A DNA stretch of 64,000 nt from JAPLJC01 sp052326585 (GCA_052326585.1 JBKQLU010000076.1:1-64000), one strand, 5' to 3'; counted from the first letter of the stretch, positions 54,163 through 61,428 are shown. The notes: generated by a model not told the origin, from the letters alone. Made by a program: numbers and translations.

Positions 54163-54316
54163 AATAGTCACGGCCGGCGCCACCGCCGTGGAGTGTGGCC
54201 TGTTGTTGGCACTGATTGCCATAGTGAGCGTCGGCGCGGTGACCACCCCTGGCACCACGCTGAGCGCTAAGTTCAACACGGTCTCCACGCAGATCGCCGC
54301 TGCCGGAGGATCTTAA
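54161..54316 (+). pseudogene. flp: 5'-truncated Flp pilin remnant
   Basis: The frame reads GATAVECGLLLALIAIVSVG and on through TTLSAKFNTVSTQIAAAGGS to TAA at 54314-54316, clearly a Flp-type pilin from the cleavage site onward. The leader (MKK..FFKDESG in the intact copies) is missing, and there is no start codon; the sequence runs straight out of the 3' end of the degenerate receiver gene. Two further substitutions are visible (the conserved Tyr after Glu is Cys; Leu to Pro after VTT). Confidence 0.8.
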
Positions 54317-54465
54317 TCCAGAATAACTAGGCGCCCCAAAATCTTGGCTAAATCAATTATCTTAATATGTTATATCGGGATGCCTATCTAAAAATATGTA
54401 AAAATAAAAATTAATAATAAATTAACAAATACGCATATTTCCTATAATTTATTGATTATCTGTTG

Positions 54466-54696
54466 TCAATCTTTTGGGAATCTCCGCATCAGCAAATCAT
54501 CTGTCACCTTCGCATTGCCTAGATTCATTAATTCATTCACTTTAATTTCCACCATACCCGCCCCGCCACAGCTTGAACATTTTCTCCAGAAATAACCCTT
54601 CCCATGGCAATATGAGCAATCCTCCGCAGCGAAACACCGGCAAGGCTGCTCTTGCTCACCTATCCCATAGCATTCTTGACAAATGATCCGGTACAT
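54466..54696 (-). CDS. Small DnaJ-type zinc-finger protein
   Basis: The start is taken at ATG 54696 (MYRIICQECYG), with AGAGGG upstream; the frame could extend 9 codons. The 76-aa protein has cysteine pairs in CQECYGIG, CRCFAAEDCSYCHGKGYF and CSSCGGAGMV, the CxxCxGxG-type repeats of DnaJ zinc fingers, without a J domain. The last ~25 residues are cysteine-free. It lies about 110 nt downstream of the 81-aa gene behind riboswitch 1, so it may be in the same riboswitch-controlled unit. Function is unknown. Confidence 0.7.
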   Translation of the reverse strand: MYRIICQECYGIGEQEQPCRCFAAEDCSYCHGKGYFWRKCSSCGGAGMVEIKVNELMNLGNAKVTDDLLMRRFPKD

Positions 54697-54808
54697 TTGA
54701 TCCCTCTGGCAAGGATTTTTCACCTGAGGCCGGCGCTGGTGCCGAAGCGGTCAATGGCTCGGAAGGAGCCTGAAGAGAGCGGCCTCCAGGCCTGCGCGGC
54801 TTGACGGT

Positions 54809-55054
54809 TCATGGTTTTATCCACTCCTGAGCCTTTGCCTCCACCTTGCCACTCCGGAGTTTTTCATATTGACAGATCCTTTGGTAAAGAGATTGCTGTG
54901 AAAATGAATTGAGAAATTCGAGTCTTTTTCGCAGGGGTATAGTGAAATAAAACGGGCTTTCCATCAAAACCGCCAGAAGATTTCTTTTGATATGTGCTGT
55001 CGCCATTTGGCCCATTCCTCCCAGATTAATACTATATTGAATTTTGAGCTTCAT
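54809..55054 (-). CDS. Small unknown protein downstream of riboswitch 1
   Basis: I do not recognise this 81-aa family. Its core (AHIKRNLLAVLMESPFYFTI, PLRKRLEFLNSFSQQSLYQRI) is clearly homologous to the gene at 55511-55711, so it is a real, duplicated protein. It is basic and probably helical with no signal peptide. The start is uncertain: ATG 55054, or internal ATGs giving MGQMATAH or MATAH. The gene begins about 55 nt after a terminator belonging to a GEMM-type riboswitch, so its expression should respond to a cyclic dinucleotide. Confidence 0.7.
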   Translation of the reverse strand: MKLKIQYSINLGGMGQMATAHIKRNLLAVLMESPFYFTIPLRKRLEFLNSFSQQSLYQRICQYEKLRSGKVEAKAQEWIKP

Positions 55055-55109
55055 CTGCTTGATTCCCCCAGGCCCCTCGGGCTGCGAGGGTGAGCTGCAA
55101 AAGCAACAT

Positions 55110-55205
55110 AAAAAAGCCGGGTTGCCCTATCTCCAGGCAACCCGGCTATCTCTTAAAGACCCGTGGTTTTCCGCCCCCGCCTCACGGCGGGTTTGGCTTT
55201 TTCTG
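55110..55205 (-). promoter_or_regulatory. GEMM-I cyclic-dinucleotide riboswitch 1 with terminator
   Basis: Read on the minus strand, the aptamer begins AAAAGCCAAACCCGCC, a GTGA tetraloop closes a GC stem, then GGGGCGGAAAACCACGGG and the 3' half TAGCCGGGTTGCC. This matches the GEMM-I layout (CAAACC, GNRA loop, G/CGNAAANCC, GCCGGGUUGCC). The 3' half also pairs with GGCAACCCGGC (55116-55126 with 55136-55146) followed by TTTTTT, an intrinsic terminator. Ligand binding would hold the GGGTTGCC strand and prevent the terminator, an ON switch for the 81-aa gene. Confidence 0.85.
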
Positions 55206-55212
55206 TATCCGT

Positions 55213-55242
55213 TTAATACGCCCGATGGTTATAATCTGTCAA
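55213..55242 (-). promoter_or_regulatory. Promoter of riboswitch 1
   Basis: Minus-strand TTGACA (55242-55237) and TATTAA (55218-55213) are separated by 18 nt. The predicted transcription start is just before the riboswitch aptamer. Confidence 0.7.
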
Positions 55243-55510
55243 GCTTTTTTGAGGGATCGTTAACAAAAATATGGGCTCATTATAAAGACTCTGCCACAGG
55301 CTTGCTAAGGTAAGTGACAGGGATCAGGAAGGTTACATGCATCCATATCTGCACACCCTTACCCTGGGAGATTGCGGTCATCGCAGTGGGCGGATCCCGA
55401 ACCTCGAATCCATTTCTAAGATAAATGGGAAATTGTGAAAAGTTTTTGAGGAAGAAGAAGTCTGAAGTGAGCCGGGATCCGGATCGGGGATCGTTAATGT
55501 TTTCGGTTTT

Positions 55511-55711
55511 CTAAGATTTCTCGCATTCGAAATCAGACTTCCCGCCTATCCAGAGTTCTTCAGATGCACAAATGCACTGAGGAACAGATTGCTGGGAAAA
55601 TAATTTCAGGAATTCCAGCCTCTTTCGCAGAGGTATACTGAAATAAAGCGGGTTTTCGATCAAAACCGCCAGAATCTCTCTCCTAATATGTGCACTCCCC
55701 ATCTTGGCCAT
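55511..55711 (-). CDS. Small unknown protein, paralog of the 54809-55054 product
   Basis: The 66-aa product (MAKMGSAHIRREILAVLIEN, PLYFSIPLRKRLEFLKLFSQ) aligns along the core with the 81-aa protein. DNA similarity continues about 35 nt upstream of this ATG, but the position of the paralog's start has GTA here, so translation must begin further in. Instead of a riboswitch it has a copy of the upstream block with the 17-bp dyad shared by the flp genes. No known domain. The tail after the core differs from the paralog. Confidence 0.65.
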   Translation of the reverse strand: MAKMGSAHIRREILAVLIENPLYFSIPLRKRLEFLKLFSQQSVPQCICASEELWIGGKSDFECEKS

Positions 55712-55816
55712 GTTTCCCCGCTTGATACTAGATTGAATTTTTAGATTTACCTGATTGATTTCCCGGCTCCTCTTTGGCTTCGATGGTAATATGGTTCATC
55801 GCTGGGAAAAAGTGAA

Positions 55817-55833
55817 TCGGGGATTCCCTGATA
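55817..55833 (-). promoter_or_regulatory. 17-bp dyad block, inverted copy (upstream of 66-aa gene)
   Basis: On the minus strand ATCAGGGAATCCCCGAT sits in a conserved context: AATTCAT..TTATCGAAGG before it and, after it, CCATATTA..ATC.AAGCCAAAGA and AAATCAATC, the same as in the flp upstream regions (57057, 59405, 60335). It lies about 106 nt before the 66-aa gene, so that gene probably shares the flp regulator. Confidence 0.65.
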
Positions 55834-56103
55834 TCTACCTTCGATAACAATGAATTTCGGGTCAGGAGAATGCTCTATTTTCTAATTCGGGATTATCCGA
55901 CCGGAGAGCGTATTGGGGAAAATCATTTGGGAATTTTCACAGCCTTACCTCGGTTCTTATTCAAAATTTCCTTGACAAAACTCACCAATGGCAAAATAAT
56001 GCTTTTACTTATATCGATTTGTCCATAGGTTAAAAGATAAGGAGATCTCCCAGACGGCAACCGAGATCCTTAATCGCCTAACAGAAAAAGAGAGGGGTCT
56101 CCC

Positions 56104-56146
56104 AAACCATTTTTTGAATATAGTGGCTAAGCGTGCCGCATAACCT
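56104..56146 (+). repeat. 43-bp flanking repeat, left copy
   Basis: It shares AAACCATTTTTTGA, TGGC.AAG and TGCCGCATAA with 62166-62208 in the same orientation. The two copies flank the 6-kb flp/tadZ segment. This copy lies 28 nt before the NarL-type regulator gene. Confidence 0.55.
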
Positions 56147-56173
56147 GAAAATAGATAATTCAAGGGTGCTATT

Positions 56174-56827
56174 ATGCCCATCAAAATCATCTTGGCAGAT
56201 GACCATCAGATAGTTCGCCAGGGATTGCGGATGCTGCTGACCCGCGAGCCTGACATGATGGTGGTGGGGGAATCCAACAATGGCCGCGATGCCGTGAGCC
56301 TGTCGCAAGAACTGGCTCCAGACGTGATCATCATGGATATCTCCATGCCCGAGTTAAACGGTATCGATGCTACCCGCCAGATCGTCGCAATTAATTCCAG
56401 GGTGAAGATCATTGGCCTCTCTATGCATTCGGACAGTCTATTCGTGCTGAATATGCTCCGGGCGGGGGCCTGTGGTTACCTTTTGAAGGAATGCGGCCCG
56501 GAAGAATTAGTGCAGGCCATCCGTACCGTGATGCGGGAAAAGAGCTATATCAGCCCCGGGGTCTCCGATATATTAATCAAGGACCTCGCCCACAATCGGG
56601 GCGAGGAACCCCGCTCGGCCTATACCTTGCTAAGCCCGCGGGAACGGGAGGTCTTGCAGCTCATGGCTGAAGGGAGAAACACCCTGCAGATCGCCAAAAC
56701 CTTAAGCCTCAGCAGCAAGACCGTAGAAGCGCACCGCAAGCAAATCATGAACAAGGTGGGCATCGACAATGTTGCCGAACTCACCAAATATGCCATTCGT
56801 CAGGGATTGACCTGCCTGGGAGTATGA
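56174..56827 (+). CDS. NarL/FixJ-family response regulator
   Basis: The 217-aa protein has a complete receiver (IILADDHQIVRQGL, phospho-acceptor in DVIIMDISMPELNG near residue 54, T/S and K in LKECGPEEL) and a LuxR/NarL HTH (LLSPREREVLQLMAEGRNTLQIAKTLSLSSKTVEAHRKQIMNKVGI). It is the only intact DNA-binding regulator inside the pilin region, directly upstream of an flp copy and its dyad block, so it is the leading candidate to bind the 17-bp dyad. No cognate kinase is adjacent. Confidence 0.93.
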   Translation: MPIKIILADDHQIVRQGLRMLLTREPDMMVVGESNNGRDAVSLSQELAPDVIIMDISMPELNGIDATRQIVAINSRVKIIGLSMHSDSLFVLNMLRAGACGYLLKECGPEELVQAIRTVMREKSYISPGVSDILIKDLAHNRGEEPRSAYTLLSPREREVLQLMAEGRNTLQIAKTLSLSSKTVEAHRKQIMNKVGIDNVAELTKYAIRQGLTCLGV

Positions 56828-56860
56828 CCCCCGTAACCTTTGTTCGCCTAATATGTCTTG

Positions 56861-56938
56861 AATCAGACTCGATTTGACACTATTTCACAGTTTGGTTTCT
56901 GTATCCTTTTTCCGTTAACCAGGCACTTTTCGTAGGCT
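56861..56938 (+). repeat. Upstream duplicated block, copy 1 (before flp at 57170)
   Basis: About 78 bp from AATCAGACTC to TTTTCGTAGGCT recurs at 59177-59255 before the next flp copy, in the same orientation and with only scattered changes. It shows that flp copies were duplicated together with several hundred bases of upstream DNA. Confidence 0.7.
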
Positions 56939-57056
56939 TTTCCCGCCTAATTTCCCCAAGGATCAGGAATCCTCTAATTTAACTGGCCTGCCAAGGACGA
57001 TCTTCAATAATCGCCTGCCTTTCCCTCTTCCAAATTCATGATTATCGAAGATAAAT

Positions 57057-57073
57057 ATCAGGGATGCCCTGAT
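57057..57073 (+). promoter_or_regulatory. 17-bp dyad block before flp at 57170
   Basis: ATCAGGGATGCCCTGAT is a perfect inverted repeat with 7-bp arms, in the block CAAATTCATGATTATCGAAG...GATTTACC...GATGGCCCATATTA. The start codon of the flp copy is 97 nt downstream. It may be an operator or an RNA hairpin. Confidence 0.65.
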
Positions 57074-57169
57074 TTACCTTCCCCCATAGATGGCCCATAT
57101 TATTATCAAAACCGAAAGGACATCTCGCAATGCTAGCCTGCAACCGTGGGCGCCAAGATGGAGATAGCC

Positions 57170-57310
57170 ATGGGAAAGCGCAGAAATTTCTTTAAGGACG
57201 ACTCCGATTCCGCCACCGTGGAGTACCGCATGCTGGTGGTTATGATTGCGATGGCGATAATTGCGGCCTCGATAGCCAACCTGAGCAAAGCCCTGGGCAC
57301 TTTGTTCTAA
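57170..57310 (+). pseudogene. flp: Flp pilin truncated by a nonsense codon
   Basis: ATG 57170, with GGAG 8 nt upstream, gives MGKRRNFFKDDSDSATVEYR followed by MLVVMIAMAIIAASIANLS. It ends at TAA 57308-57310 after KALGTLF. In the same frame the next codons read KVATSVSSA and a second TAA at 57338-57340, aligning with the C-terminal SVATSIAAA of other copies, so a single codon has become a stop. The leader Gly and the Glu/Tyr at the cleavage site are largely kept, but the Gly after Tyr is Arg. A 46-aa product could still be made; its assembly is doubtful. Confidence 0.75.
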
Positions 57311-57512
57311 AAGGTCGCCACCAGCGTCTCGTCCGCATAAGATCAAAGGGTGCCGGTCAATTTTTTCGCCATTAAAGCAAAATACGGCGCGAAACCATCA
57401 TCCAGAGAATTTTCAGAGACTTAACCGGGGCGCCGGAACCTGGAAGATATCCATGGTAATCCGGTAAAAATTAGCATACTCTTTCTTCTAGTACCGGTGA
57501 GGAGGTATTTTG

Positions 57513-58694
57513 ATGGTTTCCAAAAAACTTACTGCTACAGTTCTATTTGCGAGCGGCGCGGTCCACCCGGAAATTCCGGTGATACTCGCATCAATACCAC
57601 GCCTTAACCTAATAGGTCAAGCCTGTGATCCTGTTGAGTTCGTGGATTCACAGATAGAACCCGCCGACCTGGTTCTGGTCGAACTGCCCGCTGAGACCGA
57701 CCTCCCGGAATACCTGGAAAAATTGGTCCAGAGACTGCCCCAAACCTGCTTCATAGCCTGCTCCGATAAATGGAAACCGGACTTCTTGATTCGGGCCTTG
57801 CAAACTGGAGTGCGTGATTTTCTGACATTACCCCTCTCTAAGACCGATCTGGCCGCGGCAATCGAACGGGCCTTCCCGACCAGGAGGTCGGAGTCTGGTC
57901 ATGTTATCGTGGTAACAGGAAACAAGGGGGGGGTCGGGGTCACCACCGTTGCTGTTAACCTGGCTTTGGCATTGGCTGAATTGAGCAATGAGGAAGTGGC
58001 ATTAGTGGACTTGGGACGTCCATTCCCTAGTATTGCCAAGTTTCTGAATCAAAAACCAGATTATTCCTTGTCTGATTTAATCCGTAGTGAAGTAAGTACC
58101 GATAGTATATTTTTCGAAAAATTAATGCACCATTACACCTCCAATCTACATATTCTTTATGGTATTAAGGAGTTTGTTGATCAAAATAAACTTAACGTAG
58201 AATTAATTGGCAAAGTATTGGAAGAATTAAGGCAGAGTTATAAACATATTATAATTGATTTAAGCAATTGGATAGATAATATATTTATTCAAGTACTCAA
58301 TGAAGCTGATATGGTTTTATTGCTTAGCGGTCTAAGTGTTATAGATATTTATAACATGGATATGTTATGGTCATTACTGAGAGAATGGAAGCTGCCTTAC
58401 AATAAAATAAAAATAGTAGTTAACCGCCGTAACCGTGGTAATAGCCTGCAATTGGATGCTCTGAAAAATATAATCCAGCCATCTTCATTCGAAACATTTC
58501 CAAGTTGCTACTTGCAATTGACTGCGGCCCTTACCGCTGGGAAGCCTTTGGGAATTTTCGCTCCTCGCAGTGAACTATGGAAAAAGATAAAAATTCTTGC
58601 CGAGCAGGTCCAACAACAGGGCAAAAGCGGTTCAGGAGAGGCGGAAGAGTATGCAAATAAAACAGTTTCTAAGCGGCGGTTTTGGGTATTTTGA
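57513..58694 (+). CDS. tadZ: TadZ/CpaE-like pilus-localising ATPase
   Basis: The ATG at 57513 follows GGAGG by 7 nt. The 393-aa protein has an N-terminal receiver-like domain without a phospho-site (LVLVELPAETDLPEYLEKLVQRLPQTCFIACS ... VRDFLTLPLSKTDLAAAI) and a MinD/ParA-type ATPase (VVTGNKGGVGVTTVAVNLALALAEL deviant Walker A; LVDLGRPFPSIAKFL; IIIDLSNW). This order is that of CpaE/TadZ, which places the Flp/Tad pilus machine at the cell pole. The central region is AT-rich. No tadA, tadB, tadC or rcp genes are in the window, so the rest of the machine lies elsewhere or is lost. Confidence 0.88.
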   Translation: MVSKKLTATVLFASGAVHPEIPVILASIPRLNLIGQACDPVEFVDSQIEPADLVLVELPAETDLPEYLEKLVQRLPQTCFIACSDKWKPDFLIRALQTGVRDFLTLPLSKTDLAAAIERAFPTRRSESGHVIVVTGNKGGVGVTTVAVNLALALAELSNEEVALVDLGRPFPSIAKFLNQKPDYSLSDLIRSEVSTDSIFFEKLMHHYTSNLHILYGIKEFVDQNKLNVELIGKVLEELRQSYKHIIIDLSNWIDNIFIQVLNEADMVLLLSGLSVIDIYNMDMLWSLLREWKLPYNKIKIVVNRRNRGNSLQLDALKNIIQPSSFETFPSCYLQLTAALTAGKPLGIFAPRSELWKKIKILAEQVQQQGKSGSGEAEEYANKTVSKRRFWVF

Positions 58695-58913
58695 CGGAAG
58701 GACACAAACAGGACAAATATTTTATCAATATCAAGCCAGAGCCTCAGAACCCTGCGAGAAATGATAAATAAAAACAGGCCAATGAGGTATATGTTTACCT
58801 GTGGTATGCTTAAATTGAGAAAGAAGTTGACGTATTAGGAATTTTGAGCTATCGTCTCCCGCAAAAGAAGGCGCCTTAAAAAAAGGACAGAACTTATCCT
58901 GTGAGAGTGGGCA

Positions 58914-59168
58914 ATGCCGGATAAAGATAGCAGCCGGGAAATCCAAACCAGGAAGGTCACAATCAAACTGGTCGACGGCTCTTTGGTGAAGGGCAAGATC
59001 AACCTGCATAAACATAAAGATGAAAGCGTCATCGAAAGGGCGAGTGAGATGTTCACCAAGCATCAAGACCCTTTTGTGGTGGTTTTTGAGGCTACCTTTG
59101 AAGGCGTTTCCGGACGGGTGGTGATCATCAACAAGCACAATGTTATTTGGGTCTCGCCGGATGATTAG
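58914..59168 (+). CDS. Conserved small protein of unknown function
   Basis: The 84-aa protein (RKVTIKLVDGSLVKGKINLH, DPFVVVFEATFEGVSGRVVI, NKHNVIWVSPDD) has a beta-rich pattern resembling small Sm/PilZ-like barrels, with no signal peptide or membrane segment. I recognise it only as a type often seen near surface-appendage or regulatory genes, not as a named family. A GAGAGTGGGC stretch precedes the ATG. It sits between tadZ and the third flp copy on the same strand. Confidence 0.7.
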   Translation: MPDKDSSREIQTRKVTIKLVDGSLVKGKINLHKHKDESVIERASEMFTKHQDPFVVVFEATFEGVSGRVVIINKHNVIWVSPDD

Positions 59169-59176
59169 GCGTCCTA

Positions 59177-59255
59177 AATCAGACTCATTTTGCCACTATC
59201 CCCCGCAGGATGATTTCTGTATCCTCTTTCGTTAACCCGCCACTTTTCGTAGGCT
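59177..59255 (+). repeat. Upstream duplicated block, copy 2 (before flp at 59600)
   Basis: Second copy of the block at 56861-56938 (AATCAGACTC ... TTTCTGTATCCT ... CGTTAACC ... CACTTTTCGTAGGCT), starting 9 nt after the 84-aa gene. It belongs to the same upstream region as the dyad at 59405. Confidence 0.7.
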
Positions 59256-59404
59256 AAGCCAACCTAAGCACTCCAACAATCAGCTAGCCAAATTTCCATT
59301 TTGGAAGGCACCTCAGGAATGATCTTCTGAAAGGCTATCTCTAAACATTCTTCAATAACCCCCTGCATTCCCCCGTCCCAAATTCATGATTATCGAAGGC
59401 AAAT

Positions 59405-59421
59405 ATCAGGTAAATCCTGAT
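59405..59421 (+). promoter_or_regulatory. 17-bp dyad block before flp at 59600
   Basis: ATCAGGTAAATCCTGAT keeps 6-bp inverted arms and the flanks AAATTCATGATTATCGAAGG and TTTACC. It lies 178 nt before the flp start. Confidence 0.65.
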
Positions 59422-59599
59422 TTACCTTTTTCCACCTCTGACCCATATTAGTATCCAGAATAAAGGAGCATCTACAAATCCGCCGGAGATGGATGGTCTT
59501 TTTAAAAAATTCGCCAAACGGAGACCGAGAATAGAGACCAGAGCAGCAATGCACCATGCTAATTGGCAGCAACTGTGAAGCACCAAGATGGAGATAACC

Positions 59600-59793
59600 A
59601 TGGGAAAGCACAGAAAATTCTTCAAAGACGAATCGGGTATTGCCGCCGTGGAGTACGCCCTGATGCTGGCATTGATCGGGATGGTGATCATTGCCTCGAT
59701 GACCATCATCATGGGTAGAAACTGAGCGCTAAGTTCAATTCGGTCGCCACCTCGATCGCCGCCGCCGGCGGATCTCAATCCAGAATAGAATAG
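59600..59793 (+). pseudogene. flp: Flp pilin with a frameshift
   Basis: ATG 59600, with GGAG upstream, gives MGKHRKFFKDESGIAAVEYA followed by LMLALIGMVIIASMTIIM, a good Flp leader and helix. Then MGRN leads to TGA at 59723-59725. In the next frame CTGAGCGCTAAG reads LSAKFNSVATSIAAAGGSQS to TAG 59791-59793, the normal pilin C-terminus. Comparison with the other copies (AGC ACC CTG AGC) shows one base is missing near 59718-59721. Everything else is intact, so the lesion is recent or a base-calling error. Confidence 0.78.
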
Positions 59794-59944
59794 GCACCCC
59801 AAAAACTTAGCTAAAGAATCTTCCGATTTTGGGATAGCGCTGGAATTCTTTTCGGGGCCGTTATCATCTAGAAGGATTGCCTTCTTTCTACGTATTTAGT
59901 TTTCCTGAATCAGACAAAGCATCAGTGCCGCTGGGGAGGTTCGA

Positions 59945-60103
59945 ATGGCCCAGGCACTCGCGGACCGTCTCTGGCAAACCTATGAAATGGCATGGTCCGG
60001 AATGCAGGCTGAGGTCCATGGCCATGTCGCACTGGTGCTTGCCTTTGTGGCTATCCTCATCCTCTTCTGGTTCTTCACATTACCGCAAATTAAGAGGAAA
60101 TAG
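59945..60103 (+). CDS. 52-aa single-pass membrane protein
   Basis: This gene is too short for ordinary ORF calling. ATG 59945 is preceded by GGGGAGG 6 nt upstream. The product has an N-terminal amphipathic half (MAQALADRLWQTYEMAWSGM), one hydrophobic segment (VALVLAFVAILILFWFF) and a basic end (PQIKRK), so the N-terminus is probably outside. It lies between a decayed and an intact flp gene on the same strand. It resembles no family I know; a small pilus-assembly or regulatory membrane peptide is possible. Confidence 0.6.
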   Translation: MAQALADRLWQTYEMAWSGMQAEVHGHVALVLAFVAILILFWFFTLPQIKRK

Positions 60104-60334
60104 GCGGCCATGGTAAGAAACCCTGGCCCTGCCCCGATTTCCAAATTGGCAACGAATTTACGGGAAAGTCATCGCCAGAGAAGCAGCCAAGCACCCCATG
60201 ACCCGCCACGCAGAAGCAGCTATTTGGCCCACAAAAAACAGACCCTTAACCCATAATCTATTGAAACGCCATCTCTAAACAATCTTCAATAATTCCCTGC
60301 ATTCCAGCAAAAATCCTGTTTTTCGAGGGCGAAT

Positions 60335-60351
60335 ATCGGGAAAATCCTGAT
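60335..60351 (+). promoter_or_regulatory. 17-bp dyad block before the intact flp at 60529
   Basis: ATCGGGAAAATCCTGAT keeps the dyad with one mismatched pair, followed by TTTACC and GATGGCCCATATTATTATC. It lies 178 nt before the flp start, the same distance as for the copy at 59600. The upstream ATCTCTAAACAATCTTCAATAA words are also shared with that copy. Confidence 0.65.
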
Positions 60352-60528
60352 TTACCACTCCCTAGAGATGGCCCATATTATTATCAAAGCCAAAGAAGCA
60401 TCGGCAAATCAATCGGATCGGGACGGCCTTCTCAAACAATTCACTAACTGAAGCCGAGACAAGAGACCAGAACTGAATTCGCCATGCTAAACTTTTAGCC
60501 ACTCCAAAACATTAATAAGGAGCAAACT

Positions 60529-60699
60529 ATGAAAAAACTCGAAAATTTCTTCAGGGATGAATCTGGCGCCGTCGCCGTGGAATATGGCCTGCTGGTAACC
60601 CTGATCGCCGTGGCCATCGTCGGTGTGCTGGCCACCGTGGGCGCCACATTGAGCGGTCAGTTCAATGCGGTCACCACCCCGATTGAAGCCGGCAAATGA
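60529..60699 (+). CDS. flp: Flp-type IVb pilin (intact)
   Basis: ATG 60529 with AAGGAG upstream encodes a 56-aa prepilin. It has a basic leader (MKKLENFFRDESG), the prepilin-peptidase site G/AVAVEYGLL with the conserved Glu-Tyr, a 20-residue hydrophobic helix (LLVTLIAVAIVGVLATVG) and a short polar tail (FNAVTTPIEAGK). Flp pilins are processed by TadV-type peptidase and assembled into adhesive fibres by the Tad machine. It carries the dyad-type upstream region and faces the riboswitch-controlled copy at 61160. Confidence 0.92.
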   Translation: MKKLENFFRDESGAVAVEYGLLVTLIAVAIVGVLATVGATLSGQFNAVTTPIEAGK

Positions 60700-61159
60700 T
60701 CCGGGTGGCCTATTCCTATGGTCAACCCCACGCAGTTCTCGTATCCGGACCATATCCGCAATTTTGCTAGCCCCACTGCTAGGTGCCGATCCCGGCAAGG
60801 AACCCACTATCCTCGCTTCTCTTTTCCTACCTAAAGGTGATGAAACTCCAAAAACTGGATAGATTCAATAATTATTACCTCCTTTGTAGTTCTTGGAATT
60901 ATAGGGATAAATTTTATTTATCCACATATAAGGGGTGTCTGAATAATTGGAAAAGGAGGTTATAGGACCAGGACTTATTTTCTTCTGGAAGAATTGGGGG
61001 GCACAGGGTCCCCCGTCAGGTGAGTTCGGGTCAAACAGGTCTCAGGCGCCGATTAGGGTGGCAGGTTTATTGAACCTGCGGCTCAAGTTGTTCCACAAAT
61101 TACCTCTTCAGGAGCAGACTTCTTACAGGGTTTGGGCCCCTGGAGGTCCAGATTAAGTC

Positions 61160-61333
61160 TCAACTGCCAGCACCGGCGATCGAGGTGGCGAGCGCATTGA
61201 ACTTGGCGCTGAGAGTGCTCCCCAGGGTGGTCACCGCACCGACAATCACCACGGCGATCAAGGCTACCAGCAGGCCATATTCCACGGCGGCGGCCCCGGA
61301 TTCGTCCTTGAATAAATTTACCAGCTTTTCCAT
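61160..61333 (-). CDS. flp: Flp-type IVb pilin (intact, riboswitch-controlled)
   Basis: On the minus strand ATG 61333, with AAGGAGAG upstream, encodes a 57-aa prepilin: leader MEKLVNLFKDESG, site G/AAAVEYGLL, helix LLVALIAVVIVGAVTTLG and tail LSAKFNALATSIAGAGS. It is convergent with the intact copy at 60529 and differs mainly in the C-terminal tail. Unlike all other copies it lacks the dyad block and instead lies about 95 nt behind a GEMM-type riboswitch terminator with its own promoter, so this pilin should be induced by a cyclic dinucleotide. Confidence 0.93.
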   Translation of the reverse strand: MEKLVNLFKDESGAAAVEYGLLVALIAVVIVGAVTTLGSTLSAKFNALATSIAGAGS

Positions 61334-61428
61334 GATTCTCTCCTTTTTGTGATTTGAAGTGGTTGAAAAGTTAGCATAGCGAATTCAATACCGGCCTCTG
61401 GCACCCGGCATTTAAATATTCAGGAGAC

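Noticed and set aside
55044..55313. 89-codon plus-strand ORF
   Set aside because: Runs antisense through the riboswitch and its promoter; explained by RNA structure on the minus strand.
56005..56160. Possible protein fragment (ISQTATEILNRLTEKERGLP) before the NarL regulator
   Set aside because: Open for about 45 codons to TAA but no start or family match; may be a remnant, yet not enough to call.
59877..60116. 79-codon ORF over the 52-aa membrane gene
   Set aside because: Different frame, Ser/Arg-rich without fold or ribosome binding site; the 52-aa frame has both a site and a membrane helix.
60947..61156. 69-codon plus-strand ORF between the convergent intact flp genes
   Set aside because: No family resemblance and composition typical of intergenic DNA here, although GGAGG-like bases precede it; left out for lack of support.
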